The position numbers and the translations under genes are program-made. From Paulinella micropora (taxonomy: Eukaryota; Cercozoa; Imbricatea; Euglyphida), in contig BJOX01000091.1 in the NCBI GenBank assembly GCA_009731375.1, forward strand, positions 1,024,252 to 1,072,801: a stretch of DNA of 48,550 nucleotides, written 5' to 3'. Of the stretch, positions 12,431-23,894 are shown piece by piece. Each line of letters starts with the position of its first letter. Position 1 is the stretch's first letter. The notes beneath the pieces are model-generated. The model worked only from the letters and a program-made list of their open reading frames with translations, searched no databases and was not told the DNA's origin.

Positions 12431-12487
<57 letters not shown>

Positions 12488-12506
12488 CACACACACACAC
12501 ACACAC
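12030..12506. repeat. (GA)n array with poly-A and (AC)n
   Basis: GA repeat with GAAA, GGGA and TG interruptions, then about 36 consecutive A (12430-12465), GA again and an AC run. Ser/Leu or Arg/Glu frames here are artefacts. Confidence 0.9.
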
Positions 12507-12634
12507 ATTAACCTCTTCTGACAGCACCATACATACAACATACATACAACATACATACACACACACATACACGCATACCCTCATACATACATACATGCAT
12601 AACATACATACATAATATACATAACATACATACA

Positions 12635-12703
<69 letters not shown>

Positions 12704-13088
12704 TACATACATATATACATACATACATACATACATACATGCACACACACATTAACCTCTTCTGACAGCACCATACATACAACATACATACATACATACA
12801 TACATACATACACGCATACTCTCATACATACATACATGCATAACATACATACATAACATACATACATAACATACATACAACATACATACATACATACATA
12901 CATACATACATACATACACATATATATATGTATATATATATACATACATATATACATACATACATACATACACACACGCACATTAAGCTCTTCTGACAGC
13001 ACCATACATATAACATACATACATACATACATACACATACAAACATACTCTCATACTCTCATACATAACATACATGCATAGCATACAT

Positions 13089-13105
<17 letters not shown>
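12507..13105. repeat. (ACAT)n array with three minisatellite units
   Basis: Three copies of a roughly 230-240-bp unit, each starting ACACATTAA(C/G)CTCTTCTGAC and then AGCACCATACATA (about 12503, 12748 and 12977), with ACAT and TA runs of variable length between them. Confidence 0.85.
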
Positions 13106-13165
<60 letters not shown>

Positions 13166-13373
13166 ACGTAAATACATACATACATACATACATACCTACC
13201 TACACATACATAGCATACATACATAGATACATACATACATACATACATACCTACATACCTACATACATACATACATACATACATACATACATACATACAT
13301 ACATACATACATACACCTACATACATACATACATACATACATACAGACATACATACATACAGACATACATACA

Positions 13374-13407
<34 letters not shown>

Positions 13408-13458
13408 AATACATACATATATACATACCTCTGCAGATAGTACGATAGAAGTTACTCG

Positions 13459-13492
<34 letters not shown>

Positions 13493-13680
13493 AATATATA
13501 TAAATCATACATATAACATACATACATATAACATATTACATACATATAACATATATAACATACATACATACATAGATAGATACATACATACATACATACA
13601 TACATATAACATATAACATACATACCTCTGCAGATAGGACAATAGAAGTCACTCGTACATGGGCACCCTGCAAAAATACA
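13106..13680. repeat. (AT)n and (ACAT)n arrays
   Basis: An AC/AT dinucleotide tract (about 13090-13162) followed by ACAT with two copies of CCTCTGCAGATAG(T/G)AC and ATAGAAGT(T/C)ACTCGTACAT (about 13428 and 13625). No gene. Confidence 0.85.
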
Positions 13681-14180
13681 TACATTCAAGAGCTGCGCAT
13701 CGAAGCAGGCGGCCCCCCCCCCTCCTGCTGTGCCTCAAACTGGGTTGCAAAACGGGCATGGACCGGTCGGCCCGAGACCCAATAGCAAACTAGGATAGCT
13801 CTGTGTCTTCTAGGATTTTTTATTTTTCGTTTAGTATAGGTGACGTTCATGTTAGTTTTTATGTCTTATAGATTCATTTTTGTAAATTTGCTGACAGCTT
13901 TGCTTAAGATTTTTCTTCCGAGCTTGGTTGTATGGCTGTCGGATAGAGTGACTTGCTCACATTGCGGCAATGCCCTATATCTGCGAAGTCTTTGTACAGT
14001 TATTAAACCACTACTGTCGGGCAAAATTTAAAAAAAAAAAAAAAAAGTATAAAGTACTGTTCCTCTTTCTGTGAAACTGTCCCCGTACGGATCAGGAATG
14101 CAGTCTGCAGTTCGACCAGGGGATTTATGTCGTTATTTGCGGTGGAAAAAAGCCATTCGGAACGTGACGGATTTCGGTAC
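13681..14180. other. Short unique stretch, no gene seen
   Basis: Non-repetitive DNA of mixed composition with a C-run (about 13712-13721) and an A-run (14030-14045). A 63-codon frame at 13840-14031 is hydrophobic and has no support from context; I do not call it a gene. Confidence 0.6.
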
Positions 14181-15290
<1,110 letters not shown>

Positions 15291-15299
15291 CAACCAGCC

Positions 15300-15575
15300 T
15301 GACCTGTCTGTACTGTGTGTGTGTCTGTCTATCTTTCTGTCTAGCTGTCTCTGTCTGTCCGAGTGTCTGCCTGCCTCTGTCTGTCAGTCTGTCTGTCTAT
15401 CTGTCTTCCTGTGAGTACTCCTGTGTCAATCTGTCTGTCTGTCTGGTCTCTGTCTATGGCTGTCTGCTGGCTGCCTTCATGGCATGGCTGCCTGCCTGCC
15501 GTCTGTCTGTCTGTCTGTCTGTCTGTCGGTCTGTCTGTCTGTCTGTAGTCTGTCTATCTAGTATGTCTGTCTGTG
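15300..15575. repeat. (CTGT)n microsatellite
   Basis: Imperfect CTGT/CTGC repeat on the plus strand. Cys/Leu/Ser/Val frames are artefacts. Confidence 0.85.
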
Positions 15576-16245
15576 TCTGTCTAGTAATTTTGGAGGGGAT
15601 TTTTCTTGAAAGACTGTCAATATACTGTCGACACGACAGGATAGAAAGGGAAATAGGCTAGCCGCGTTCGTCACTACTAGTGTCACTGGCCATGCTCGCC
15701 CTCGAATACACCCCTTTCTAGGTCGCTGCGAAAGTAGTTATTCTTAGCACCTTCCGACCCCCAATCCACTTTTTTTTTATTTTTTAAAAGCAAATTAGCG
15801 TTTCCGTCCCGGTACTAAATTTCTAGTAACCATTGGACATCTTTATTAGGCACTTGGTCCTTAAATTCTTTTCTTTTCATACTGATGTTATGAGGGGTTT
15901 TCTGAAGGACTTCAATGTAGCCATTAAAGAGCTTTTATAAGCTCTAGAGGTTGTCATAAACTCATATATAGGTCGCATGGTTAGTTGCGGAGGTTTTTTC
16001 TTTGGAATAGTGGGTGCTTGGATTCAACCTCGATAATGGAGTCTTCCTGGATCGTCCTGAGACTTGTGTTTAGTTTAGGGGATTTGGACTTTTGTATGTA
16101 TAGATGTTTGTTTAGCTTGAAGTAAGTCATCCCAGTAGTCCTGCTTCTGGTTTGTCTTTAGGAGTATAGTTTTCCGTAAAGGGAACTGCTTTCCTATTAA
16201 ACTACCTACTTCGGGCCTTGGTCGCCTGGCTAGGCTGAGGGGTGC
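15576..16245. other. Unique noncoding stretch, nothing recognised
   Basis: About 670 bases of ordinary-looking unique sequence between microsatellites. I find no convincing frame, tRNA or mobile-element end in it. Confidence 0.6.
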
Positions 16246-16286
16246 TCTCTCTTCTTCTTCTTCTTCTTCTTCTTCTTCTTCTTCTT

Positions 16287-16317
<31 letters not shown>

Positions 16318-16482
16318 TTCTTCTTCTTCTTCTTCTTCTTCTTCTTCTTCTTCTTCTTCTTCTTGTTCTTCTTCTTCTTCTTCTTCTTCTTCTTCTTCTT
16401 CTTCTTCTTCTTCTTCTTCTTTCTTCTTCTTCTTCTTCTTCTTCTTCTTCTTCTTCTTCTTCTTCTTCTTCTTCTTCTTCTT
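16246..16482. repeat. (TTC)n microsatellite
   Basis: About 235 bases of TTC with a few substitutions (A at 16317, G at 16365) and one phase slip near 16421. It produces long Leu/Ser or Glu/Arg frames with no biological meaning. Confidence 0.95.
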
Positions 16483-16519
16483 CGTTTTTATTGAGAAACA
16501 ATTTTACAATTGGACTCAA

Positions 16520-16619
16520 GAACTCTCTGTCTCTCTCTGTCTCTCTGTCTCTCTATGTCTCTCTGTCTCTCTCTCTCTCTCTCTGTGTCCCTCTCTCTGT
16601 CTCTCTGTGTGTGTCTCTC

Positions 16620-16658
<39 letters not shown>

Positions 16659-16726
16659 GTCTCTCTCTGTCTCCTCTCTCTCTCTCTGTCTCTCTCTGTC
16701 TCTCTCTCTCTCTGTCTCTCTCTCTA

Positions 16727-16812
<86 letters not shown>

Positions 16813-16825
16813 TCTCTATACATAT
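16520..16825. repeat. (CT)n microsatellite
   Basis: CT repeat with regular GT interruptions, ending in a short TA run at about 16818. It is the last simple repeat before the GC-rich repeats that precede the viral genes. Confidence 0.95.
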
Positions 16826-16864
16826 ATATATAGACATATTTATTAATATATTAAAAATCTACGT

Positions 16865-17225
16865 TAGGCCTGATAAAACAAATGCCATTTTGTCCCTTCG
16901 GCCCGACCAGGTAAGAATTGCCGTTTTGTACCCGCGGACCGGCCTGGTAACCATTGCAATTTTGTACCCGCAAAGTGGCACTAGTTGCACGGCCGGCCCA
17001 GACCACGCAAAATGGCATTTCCGCGCGAAATCGGCATTGGTTGCACGGCCGGCCCGAAACGGGAAAAGTGGCATCTGCTATCGACAAGCACAACTTTTTC
17101 CACAATCACAACTTTTTCCACAACCACAACTTTTTCCACAACCGCAAAGTGGCATTGGTTGCACGGCCGGCCCGAAACGAGAAAAGTGACATTTTACAGG
17201 GAAATTTCGGCATTCGCGTATCACT
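16865..17225. repeat. GC-rich direct repeats at the left edge of the viral block
   Basis: A block containing TTGCACGGCCGGCCC, usually followed by GAAACG(G/A)GAAAAGTG, occurs three times (about 16985, 17040 and 17158). Between them, an 18-base unit CACAACTTTTTCCACAA(C/T) repeats three times in tandem (about 17089-17143). Composition differs from the simple repeats to the left. It has no gene and may be viral terminal or subterminal DNA, or a host satellite. Confidence 0.7.
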
Positions 17226-17229
17226 GCTT

Positions 17230-18425
17230 GTTTCGACCGTATCACATCTGGGTCCAGATCGGACACCAAGGCAGCTGAGAATATACATAGGGAACACGGT
17301 GTCCAATCTGGACCCACCCATGGTCACGGCTCAAGATGTCAGTCGACACATCCGGGTCCACCTCGGGCACCAAGGCAGCTGAGAATATACATAGGGAACA
17401 CGGTGTCCAATCTGGACCCACCGACGGACAGAGGAGGAGGGAGGGGGGGGGGGGGGGGGGGGGCCGGCCCCCCNNNNNNNNNNNNNNNNNAGTCCCCCCC
17501 CCCCCCTCTCCATGCCTCCCCCCTTTGGTGTTGTGTGTAGCCGTCGGTGGGTCCGGATTGGACACCACCGCAGTTGAAAATATACATAGGGAACACGATG
17601 TCCAATCTGGACCCACCCCCTGTCACAGCCCAGGTTGCCCGTCGACACATGTGGGTCCGGATCGGACACCACCGCAGTTGAAAATATACATAGGGAACAC
17701 GATGTCCAATCTGGACCCACCCAGGGTCGCAGCTCAAGTTGCCGGTCGACCCATGTGGGTCCGGATCGGACACCACCGCAGTTGAAAATATACATAGGGA
17801 ACACGATGTCCAATCTGGACCCACCCCCTGTCACAGCCCAAGTTGCCCGTCGACACATCTGGGTCCACATCGGGCACCAAGGCAGCCGAGAATATATATA
17901 GGGAACACGGTGTCCAATCTGGACCCACCAACGGACAGAGGAAGAGGGGGGGGGAGGGGGGAGGCCTTGCGCCCAAATGATCAAGCCGGGGCTACACACA
18001 GGACTCTCGCCCTTGCTTGACACCCCCTTATCCCCCTTCTTGTTCGTAGCCGTCGGTGGGTCCGGATCGGACACCATGGCGGTTGAAAATATACATAGGG
18101 AACATGATGTCCAATCTGGACCCACCCCTGTCACAGCTCAAGTTGCTCGTCGACACAAGTGGGTCCGGATCGGACACCATGGCGGTTGAAAATATACATA
18201 GGGAACACGATGTCCAATCTGGACCCACCCCTGTCGCGGCTCAAGTTGCCCGTCGAGCAACTCAAGTCGCTCGCCGGGCAGCTCAAGTCGCTCGTCGAGC
18301 AACTCGAGTCGCTCGCCGAGCAGCTCAAGTTGTCGGTCGACACAGGTGGGTCCAGATCGGGCACCAAGGCAGTTGAAAATATACATAGGGAACACGATGT
18401 CCAATCTGGACCCACCCCAAGGTCG
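17230..18425. repeat. ~105-bp tandem repeat, nine hairpin-forming copies
   Basis: Nine copies of a unit with core GAAAATATACATAGGGAACA (about 17276, 17381, 17577, 17680, 17785, 17888, 18085, 18187 and 18375). In each, the core is flanked by inverted arms of 18-20 bases: left GTGGGTCCGGATCGGACACC, right GTCCAATCTGGACCCAC. The arms pair with one to four mismatches around a loop of about 33 bases. Spacing is about 105 bases, with two longer intervals, one of them carrying the gap at 17474-17490. Between hairpins lies a variable stretch with GTCGACACA. The array ends about 200 bases before the first viral gene. Confidence 0.85.
18246..18335. repeat. 21-bp repeat, four units
   Basis: Inside the hairpin array, four 21-base units (GAGCAACTCAAGTCGCTCGCC and variants) follow in tandem. 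Read on the plus strand in one frame they give a seven-residue pattern with two Leu per turn, like a leucine zipper. No complete gene contains it, so the coding reading may be chance. Confidence 0.7.
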
Positions 18426-18619
18426 CAGTCGCGAAAGACAGCAGAAGAAAAAGGGAGGGGAGGGGGGGGCGCCACAGCCTGCTAGCTGCCAGAACCGTGG
18501 TGGCGGCGGGGGGGCGGGACGGGAGGTTGGCGAACCTGGCGGGCAACGTGGGTTCTGACAAGGGTGGCAGCGCTCGCATTTTTTAATTCTCTGTTTTAAT
18601 ACTATAACAGTGTTCCGGC
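18426..18619. promoter_or_regulatory. Leader region before the first viral gene
   Basis: G-rich transition sequence, then a T/A-rich leader (TTTTTTAATTCTCTGTTTTA, about 18578-18597) 20-40 bases before the ATG at 18620. The same kind of leader precedes many other viral genes in the window, so it probably holds the promoter. Confidence 0.4.
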
Positions 18620-18838
18620 ATGCTGGCAGTTTGTCCTACTTGCGGCGCCTGCTTTTTTGAAGGCCAGCTCTACTGGTCCGGCACAGGCAAGAGAGGCGAC
18701 CCCCGGGACTTGGCCTTGCTAGTGTGCCGCCCTTATGGCGACGGCGCCTGTATTAACCCCGCTCGCGACGTCCCCGGCGGAGATACTTGGGAAGAACGCA
18801 TGCGCTTTGTCGATAATTTTCTAGACGAGATCCTGTAA
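18620..18838 (+). CDS. Small Cys-containing protein, possible zinc-binding
   Basis: 72 residues. An N-terminal Cys-x2-Cys-x2-Cys (residues 5, 8 and 11), with two more Cys near residues 36 and 44, could bind zinc. The C-terminus is acidic. It is preceded by a T/A-rich leader and followed 49 bases later by the fibre gene on the same strand. I do not recognise a family. Codon use is GC-rich like the other viral genes, which supports a real gene despite its size. Confidence 0.6.
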   Translation: MLAVCPTCGACFFEGQLYWSGTGKRGDPRDLALLVCRPYGDGACINPARDVPGGDTWEERMRFVDNFLDEIL

Positions 18839-18887
18839 ACTAATTAAAAAAACTTCTCCTCTTGTTATATTATTTAATCTGCAACAA

Positions 18888-21800
18888 ATGGAAGTTGCGA
18901 GGTCGTACAAGCGGCGGCGCCTCGACGGTGCGACCGACGACTTTGTGCTACCGGTCGACGGACAGAGTGGCGACGTGCTTGTTTCGGACGGCGACGGGGG
19001 CGTGAGATGGGCAACGGGCGGAGTGGCCGCGAACGAGGCGGTAGCGCTTAATACAGCTCACAGGCTGACTACGTCCGGGAACCCGCACTTGGTCGATTTA
19101 GCCGACCTGATTACCTTGACGCTGGACACTGAAGCCAAAACTAACCAGCCGGCCGGGATGACTTCTAACAGCTCCGCTGGCTTTGTGGCCTCGGCCTCCA
19201 GCAATTCCGCCCAGGCCTACCTGGCCTTTGACAGTGACTTTTCGACCTTATGGGGCACCACTGCGCCCGACAGCTACAGCAGCAACAACTATGCCGCCAT
19301 GATCGAGACGATGGTCGATAATCTCCCTGTAGCGGGCGCGTGGCTCCAGCTCGATCTACCGATGCACGCCAAGGTCACTGCTTACCACTTCACGTCCGCG
19401 GGTGCTATTACCGCGCCCAGGGACTGGGTAGTTGCTTACAGCGCGGACGGCAGCCGGTGGTTCACTTGGGACAGCCAGACGGCGCAGACCTTTGTCGGCG
19501 ACAGCCTGCGCACGTTCACGCCGGCAACCTCGGCCGACTACGCTCGGTACCTGCGCGTAATCTGCACTAAAAACAACGGGGCGGGGGTTTGGTACATGCG
19601 GAGCCTGGCTTTCGACTACCAGCTGTACAATGCCGGCTGCCTTGAGAACACCAGTTATCCGACCAAGGCCTCGCAGCTAGCGCCCAAGGCGTACGTCGAC
19701 CACCAGGTGGCAGGAGCAGTGAAGTTCCCGTCGATCATGCCTACCCAAAACGATTGTGTCGTGACCATGGACCCAGACGGCTCGATCTTTGCGGTCAAGG
19801 ACAGGACACTCAAGCAGCAGTCTCTGGCTCCTAGCGGCAATGGCGCAATTGTGCTCATGGACACCGATTTTACGGTTACGACGATCCCGGACACTTTCGC
19901 GAGGCTGCCTAACCCTCTTCCCGCCTCGACCGCGCAGCTGGTGACGGTCGATCCGGACGGCGTGCTAGGCCTGAGCAGCCAATTAAGCTCGTCAACGCTC
20001 ACGCTGACAGGGGCTGGCGGCAACAGCACTCTTTCGGCCCCGTCCAGTGGTTCTTGTGCACTCAAGCTGCCGGCCTCCCTTCCTGCAAGTACGAAGCTGT
20101 TGGCGGCGGGAGCGGACGGGGCCATGAGCTACGCGGAGGGCGACTTCTTGCCCATGCCCGTCACTAGCGGCATACTGGTGAAGGAAACGGGCGTGATCAA
20201 CACCAAGACGATAGAGGATCTCTTCCGACAGGCTAGCGGCGCGCTCGCTGTAGGCTACCTGGCCGGCGGGGACATGAAGCAAGGGGCAGCCAGCATAGCG
20301 ATAGGCGATTATACTGGGATGGTTACGCAAGGCTCGGGCGCTGTCGCAGTGGGAGATACTACCGGAAACGAGAATCAAGGCGACAACGCCGTGGCGATAG
20401 GCGCGACGGCGGGCAGTACCAACCAAGGGGTGCGATCCGTGGCGATAGGATATTATGCGGGCACCACAAACCAAGGAGCGCGGTCCGTAGCTATCGGGTC
20501 ACATGCGGGCTCCGTGTTGGGGGCGGACAGCATTGCGATTGGCGGGTGCGATAACGCCCTATCGGTACCTGCAACAAACGCGATCGTGCTGAACGCGAGC
20601 GGTGCGGACATGGATGTTAGCACATCTGGTTCGACTACCATCAGGCCGGTGAGGTCGGGCCAAGCGAGCGGTTCAGGCAAGATGGTGCTGCAGTACAACT
20701 CGAGCACGTACGAAATGTCGCAAAGCAATTTCTCGCTGCCGAGCTACCTGCCCAGCACCACAGGGCTGATGTCACTAACGTCTGACGGCGCGATGCAAGC
20801 TGGTGGTAATATGATCTACCATAACTTGATGTTCGGTCTGGCTGCCACTGGCAGCAAGATGCCGAGCAACATGACTACGAACCCCTGGGTCGGCCCCGAT
20901 ATGTACACCTATACAGCGAGCTCCGACGGGAGGTACGGGGACAGCGCCTCGTATGATGCTAGACTCGCGTTCGACAACTCGCTTAGTACCACGCACATGA
21001 GTACGGGCCCTTACGACGCTACTACGGGCGCTTGGAGTGGCTCGTTGGGGGTGACTGGCAAGACTGTCAGCGGCGCTTTTGTCAATGGAAACTGGTTACA
21101 GCTCGATCTGGGCAGGGTGGTTAACCTAACAAGCTACTACGTCACTGCAGCCAATAACGTAAATGCTGCGACCTCGTATGCGCCCGGACAGTGGGTAATG
21201 GCAACCAGCATTGACGCCCTGACCTGGACCACTTGGGATAACCAGAATGTGACACAGACGTTCACAGTGAGCCAGGAAAAGAAATTCACTCCTTTACTAG
21301 GCTATGGAGTTGGCAGGTACGTGGTAATGATATTTAAAGTTGCTGGTTCAAGCAATCTGATAGGAAGGATCGTCAACGAAATAGCCTCACTCAAATTCGA
21401 TTTCAACACTTACGTCTACCTGCCAAAAAATCTGTCAACTCCCTACGAGGCAACTGACGCAACCAACAAGGACTACGTGGACTCGCATGTACACAGATCA
21501 CCACTAACGATCGGCACCTCCACGATCGCGAGCACCGGGACAGTCGCGCTGAGCTTGCCCAGCGCGCTGCCCGCTAGCACTTCTCTGACGTCGCTGACCT
21601 CTGCGGGACAGCTAAGCGCCTCTGCGCTCAAGGTGCCCGTGTCCTTGCCTGGCAGCACTTTGCTAGTGACACTCGACTCCGCTGGCCAGCTCGATACAGG
21701 CGCTGCTAGCTCGCTGTCGCTCAGCGGGGCGGGAGGCACCAGCACACTTTCCGCTCCCGGCACAGGCTCCAGCGCCATCAAGACTTTCAGTGGTCTGCCG

Positions 21801-23879
21801 CCCGTGGTATCGCTAGTCACGGTAGATGGCAGCGGCAGCCTGGCACATGCGCAGCCGGTTGGACACAGTCTTGCTTTTACAGACTCTCCGAGCGGCAGCA
21901 GAATGCCTAACGGCATGACATCCGCGAGCTGGACGTCGGGCAGTCAAACGTTTGTCGTGAGCGCCAGTGGCTCGTTCAGCACGTCCGTCCCTTACAAGGC
22001 GTTTGATAGTAACGGCACTGGTACTTTCTGGTGTACACCACTGAGCGTCTACAACACCTCAACTGGTGCCTACACCAGCAACAAGTTCAAGACAGTGGGA
22101 GGCTCGAACGTGAACGGGGAGTGGATCCAGCTCGATTTCGGGGCGGAAGTGCGGCTGACCACGTATTACATCACCACCTCTGTAACTAGATCGCCTGGTA
22201 AGTGGGTGATGGCAGTCAGTGACGACGGGAATACTTGGACCACCTGGCAAGCACAGACAACAAGATACAACTTCGCCGACGCTACAGAAGCTGCTTTTAC
22301 ACCTACTGCGCCCGTGATTTGTCGGTATGCGGTGTTGATAGTAACTGAAAATACTGGCGTTAATAACTACTTCCAGATCAGCGCGCTGAGCTTCGATTAC
22401 AGCGGGCTTGCTCTCAGAGTTAAGAACCTAGCACTCCCTGCAAACGGGACAGACGGCGCCAACAAGAGCTACGTGGACTCGCATACACACACGTCGCCAC
22501 TGACGATCGGTACATCTACGATCGCGAGCACTGGGACGGTCGCGTTGAGTCTGCCCAGTGCGCTGCCCGCCAGCACTTCGCTGACGTCGCTGACCTCTGC
22601 GGGGCAGCTGAGTGCCTCTGCGCTCAAGGTGCCTGCTGCGCTGCCCGGTGGCACGTCGCTAGTGACACTCGACTCTGGTGGCCAGCTAGCGACAGGGGCT
22701 GCTAGCTTGCTGTCACTTAGCGGGGCGGGCGGCACCAGCACGCTCTCCGCTCCTGCTTCTGGTTCGTCTGCACTCCTGCTGCCGACCGCGTTGCCGTCCA
22801 ACACGTCCTTCGTCTCCCTGTCTAGCGGGGGGCAGCTAGCCGCCTCGTCTGTCAGAGTGCCTGCTAGCCTGCCCGGCTCGACGTCGCTGGTCACGCTAGA
22901 CAGCAGCGGTAGCTTGGGCACGAGTGCCGTGACTTCGTTAACGCCGTACTCGTTCCCTGTCTGGAGCAACGCCTCGTCTAACAGCGCCACCTGGGCCGTG
23001 ACAGCCTATGCTTATGAAACAAGTTATGGCGATACTTGGCAGCCGTGGAGAATGTTTGACAATATTACCACAGGTGACACGGGCTTTTTAGGCAAGATAT
23101 TTTACAACAGCAGCGGGGTCTACACTGCATCGCTCGTCACTGGTCTCGGTTACACCGTGCAGTCAACTAACGGGGTACAGGGAGATTGGGTTCAGCTGCG
23201 TCTCGTGGACGGGACTAGCATGCGCCTGAGGGACTTTGACTGGTACCCGCGCCTGGCCGAGGTCAACCAGTGGTCTACTTGGCCCCGGCGGATAGCGGTG
23301 TTTGGCTCTAACGAAGCGTCCGCTACTCCCAGTAGCTGGACAGAGCTGTACCGCTCCGGCAGCGACATGTCCACTTGGCTAGTCTCTGAGCTTTACAGGA
23401 CTTTCACTCTTACTAGCCAGGGCTACTACAAAGTCTACCGCTTTGTCATAGAGTCACTCTATGTCCCCGTGGGCGGGAATGGTTATATACGCATCGCGGA
23501 GATCAAGCCCAGGTTTTGGACAGGGAAACAGACATTCGAGACCGACGCTAGTGGCAATATCGTGTTCGGCTCGACCCCGGAGTCGCACTCACACACGTCA
23601 CCACTTACGATCGGCACCTCCACGCTCGCAAGCACCGGGACTGTCGCGCTGAAGCTGCCGAGCGCGCTGCCCTCCGCCGGCACTGATCGTGTGCTCCAGC
23701 TCAACGACCTTGGCGAGTTCGAGCTGGGCACCTGGGACCGTGGCCACTGGCTGACGAGCGACACGACCGTCACTGTTAATAGTGGAACTGGCAGGAAGAT
23801 CCCGGTCGATGGCGTAGTGAGGCTGGCGCCCGTGTACGGCAACATCACTGTAAGCAATGCTAACGGCTTCACGACCTGA
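18888..23879 (+). CDS. Giant fibre/adhesin-like virion protein with discoidin-like domains
   Basis: 1,663 residues, no signal peptide. Four segments look like F5/8 type C (discoidin-like) beta-sandwich domains, at about residues 85-247, 655-841, 1003-1178 and 1358-1545. Three of them show a W-(L/I)-Q-L-D-(L/F) strand and a later S-x-D-(G/A)-x-x-W-x-T-W pattern; the fourth is more diverged. Residues 455-571 carry about six turns of the AIG/AVG-type repeat known from trimeric YadA-head adhesins and viral or phage fibres. Ser/Thr/Leu-rich linkers (868-998, 1201-1351 and 1568-1601) are near copies of each other at protein and DNA level. The likely role is a trimeric surface fibre that contacts host glycans or proteins. 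It stops at a TGA (23877-23879) inside what looks like a terminal jelly-roll domain that continues in frame; see the next entry. Confidence 0.75.
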   Translation: MEVARSYKRRRLDGATDDFVLPVDGQSGDVLVSDGDGGVRWATGGVAANEAVALNTAHRLTTSGNPHLVDLADLITLTLDTEAKTNQPAGMTSNSSAGFVASASSNSAQAYLAFDSDFSTLWGTTAPDSYSSNNYAAMIETMVDNLPVAGAWLQLDLPMHAKVTAYHFTSAGAITAPRDWVVAYSADGSRWFTWDSQTAQTFVGDSLRTFTPATSADYARYLRVICTKNNGAGVWYMRSLAFDYQLYNAGCLENTSYPTKASQLAPKAYVDHQVAGAVKFPSIMPTQNDCVVTMDPDGSIFAVKDRTLKQQSLAPSGNGAIVLMDTDFTVTTIPDTFARLPNPLPASTAQLVTVDPDGVLGLSSQLSSSTLTLTGAGGNSTLSAPSSGSCALKLPASLPASTKLLAAGADGAMSYAEGDFLPMPVTSGILVKETGVINTKTIEDLFRQASGALAVGYLAGGDMKQGAASIAIGDYTGMVTQGSGAVAVGDTTGNENQGDNAVAIGATAGSTNQGVRSVAIGYYAGTTNQGARSVAIGSHAGSVLGADSIAIGGCDNALSVPATNAIVLNASGADMDVSTSGSTTIRPVRSGQASGSGKMVLQYNSSTYEMSQSNFSLPSYLPSTTGLMSLTSDGAMQAGGNMIYHNLMFGLAATGSKMPSNMTTNPWVGPDMYTYTASSDGRYGDSASYDARLAFDNSLSTTHMSTGPYDATTGAWSGSLGVTGKTVSGAFVNGNWLQLDLGRVVNLTSYYVTAANNVNAATSYAPGQWVMATSIDALTWTTWDNQNVTQTFTVSQEKKFTPLLGYGVGRYVVMIFKVAGSSNLIGRIVNEIASLKFDFNTYVYLPKNLSTPYEATDATNKDYVDSHVHRSPLTIGTSTIASTGTVALSLPSALPASTSLTSLTSAGQLSASALKVPVSLPGSTLLVTLDSAGQLDTGAASSLSLSGAGGTSTLSAPGTGSSAIKTFSGLPPVVSLVTVDGSGSLAHAQPVGHSLAFTDSPSGSRMPNGMTSASWTSGSQTFVVSASGSFSTSVPYKAFDSNGTGTFWCTPLSVYNTSTGAYTSNKFKTVGGSNVNGEWIQLDFGAEVRLTTYYITTSVTRSPGKWVMAVSDDGNTWTTWQAQTTRYNFADATEAAFTPTAPVICRYAVLIVTENTGVNNYFQISALSFDYSGLALRVKNLALPANGTDGANKSYVDSHTHTSPLTIGTSTIASTGTVALSLPSALPASTSLTSLTSAGQLSASALKVPAALPGGTSLVTLDSGGQLATGAASLLSLSGAGGTSTLSAPASGSSALLLPTALPSNTSFVSLSSGGQLAASSVRVPASLPGSTSLVTLDSSGSLGTSAVTSLTPYSFPVWSNASSNSATWAVTAYAYETSYGDTWQPWRMFDNITTGDTGFLGKIFYNSSGVYTASLVTGLGYTVQSTNGVQGDWVQLRLVDGTSMRLRDFDWYPRLAEVNQWSTWPRRIAVFGSNEASATPSSWTELYRSGSDMSTWLVSELYRTFTLTSQGYYKVYRFVIESLYVPVGGNGYIRIAEIKPRFWTGKQTFETDASGNIVFGSTPESHSHTSPLTIGTSTLASTGTVALKLPSALPSAGTDRVLQLNDLGEFELGTWDRGHWLTSDTTVTVNSGTGRKIPVDGVVRLAPVYGNITVSNANGFTT

Positions 23880-23894
23880 CAGAACACATCCGGC

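Noticed and set aside
4830-13689. Many long frames of Tyr/Val/Cys/Met, Ile/His/Thr or Ser/Leu repeats on both strands
   Set aside because: They are translations of tetranucleotide and dinucleotide repeats, open in several frames at once.
13840-14031. 63-codon hydrophobic plus-strand frame
   Set aside because: No motif, no neighbouring gene, and AT-rich DNA where such frames arise by chance.
16242-17189. 315-codon plus-strand frame across the TTC and CT arrays
   Set aside because: Most of it is poly-Leu/Ser from microsatellites, and the end runs into noncoding GC-rich repeats.
17331-18485. Overlapping frames on both strands across the 105-bp array
   Set aside because: Repeat-derived, open on both strands, cross N runs, and no start with a leader.
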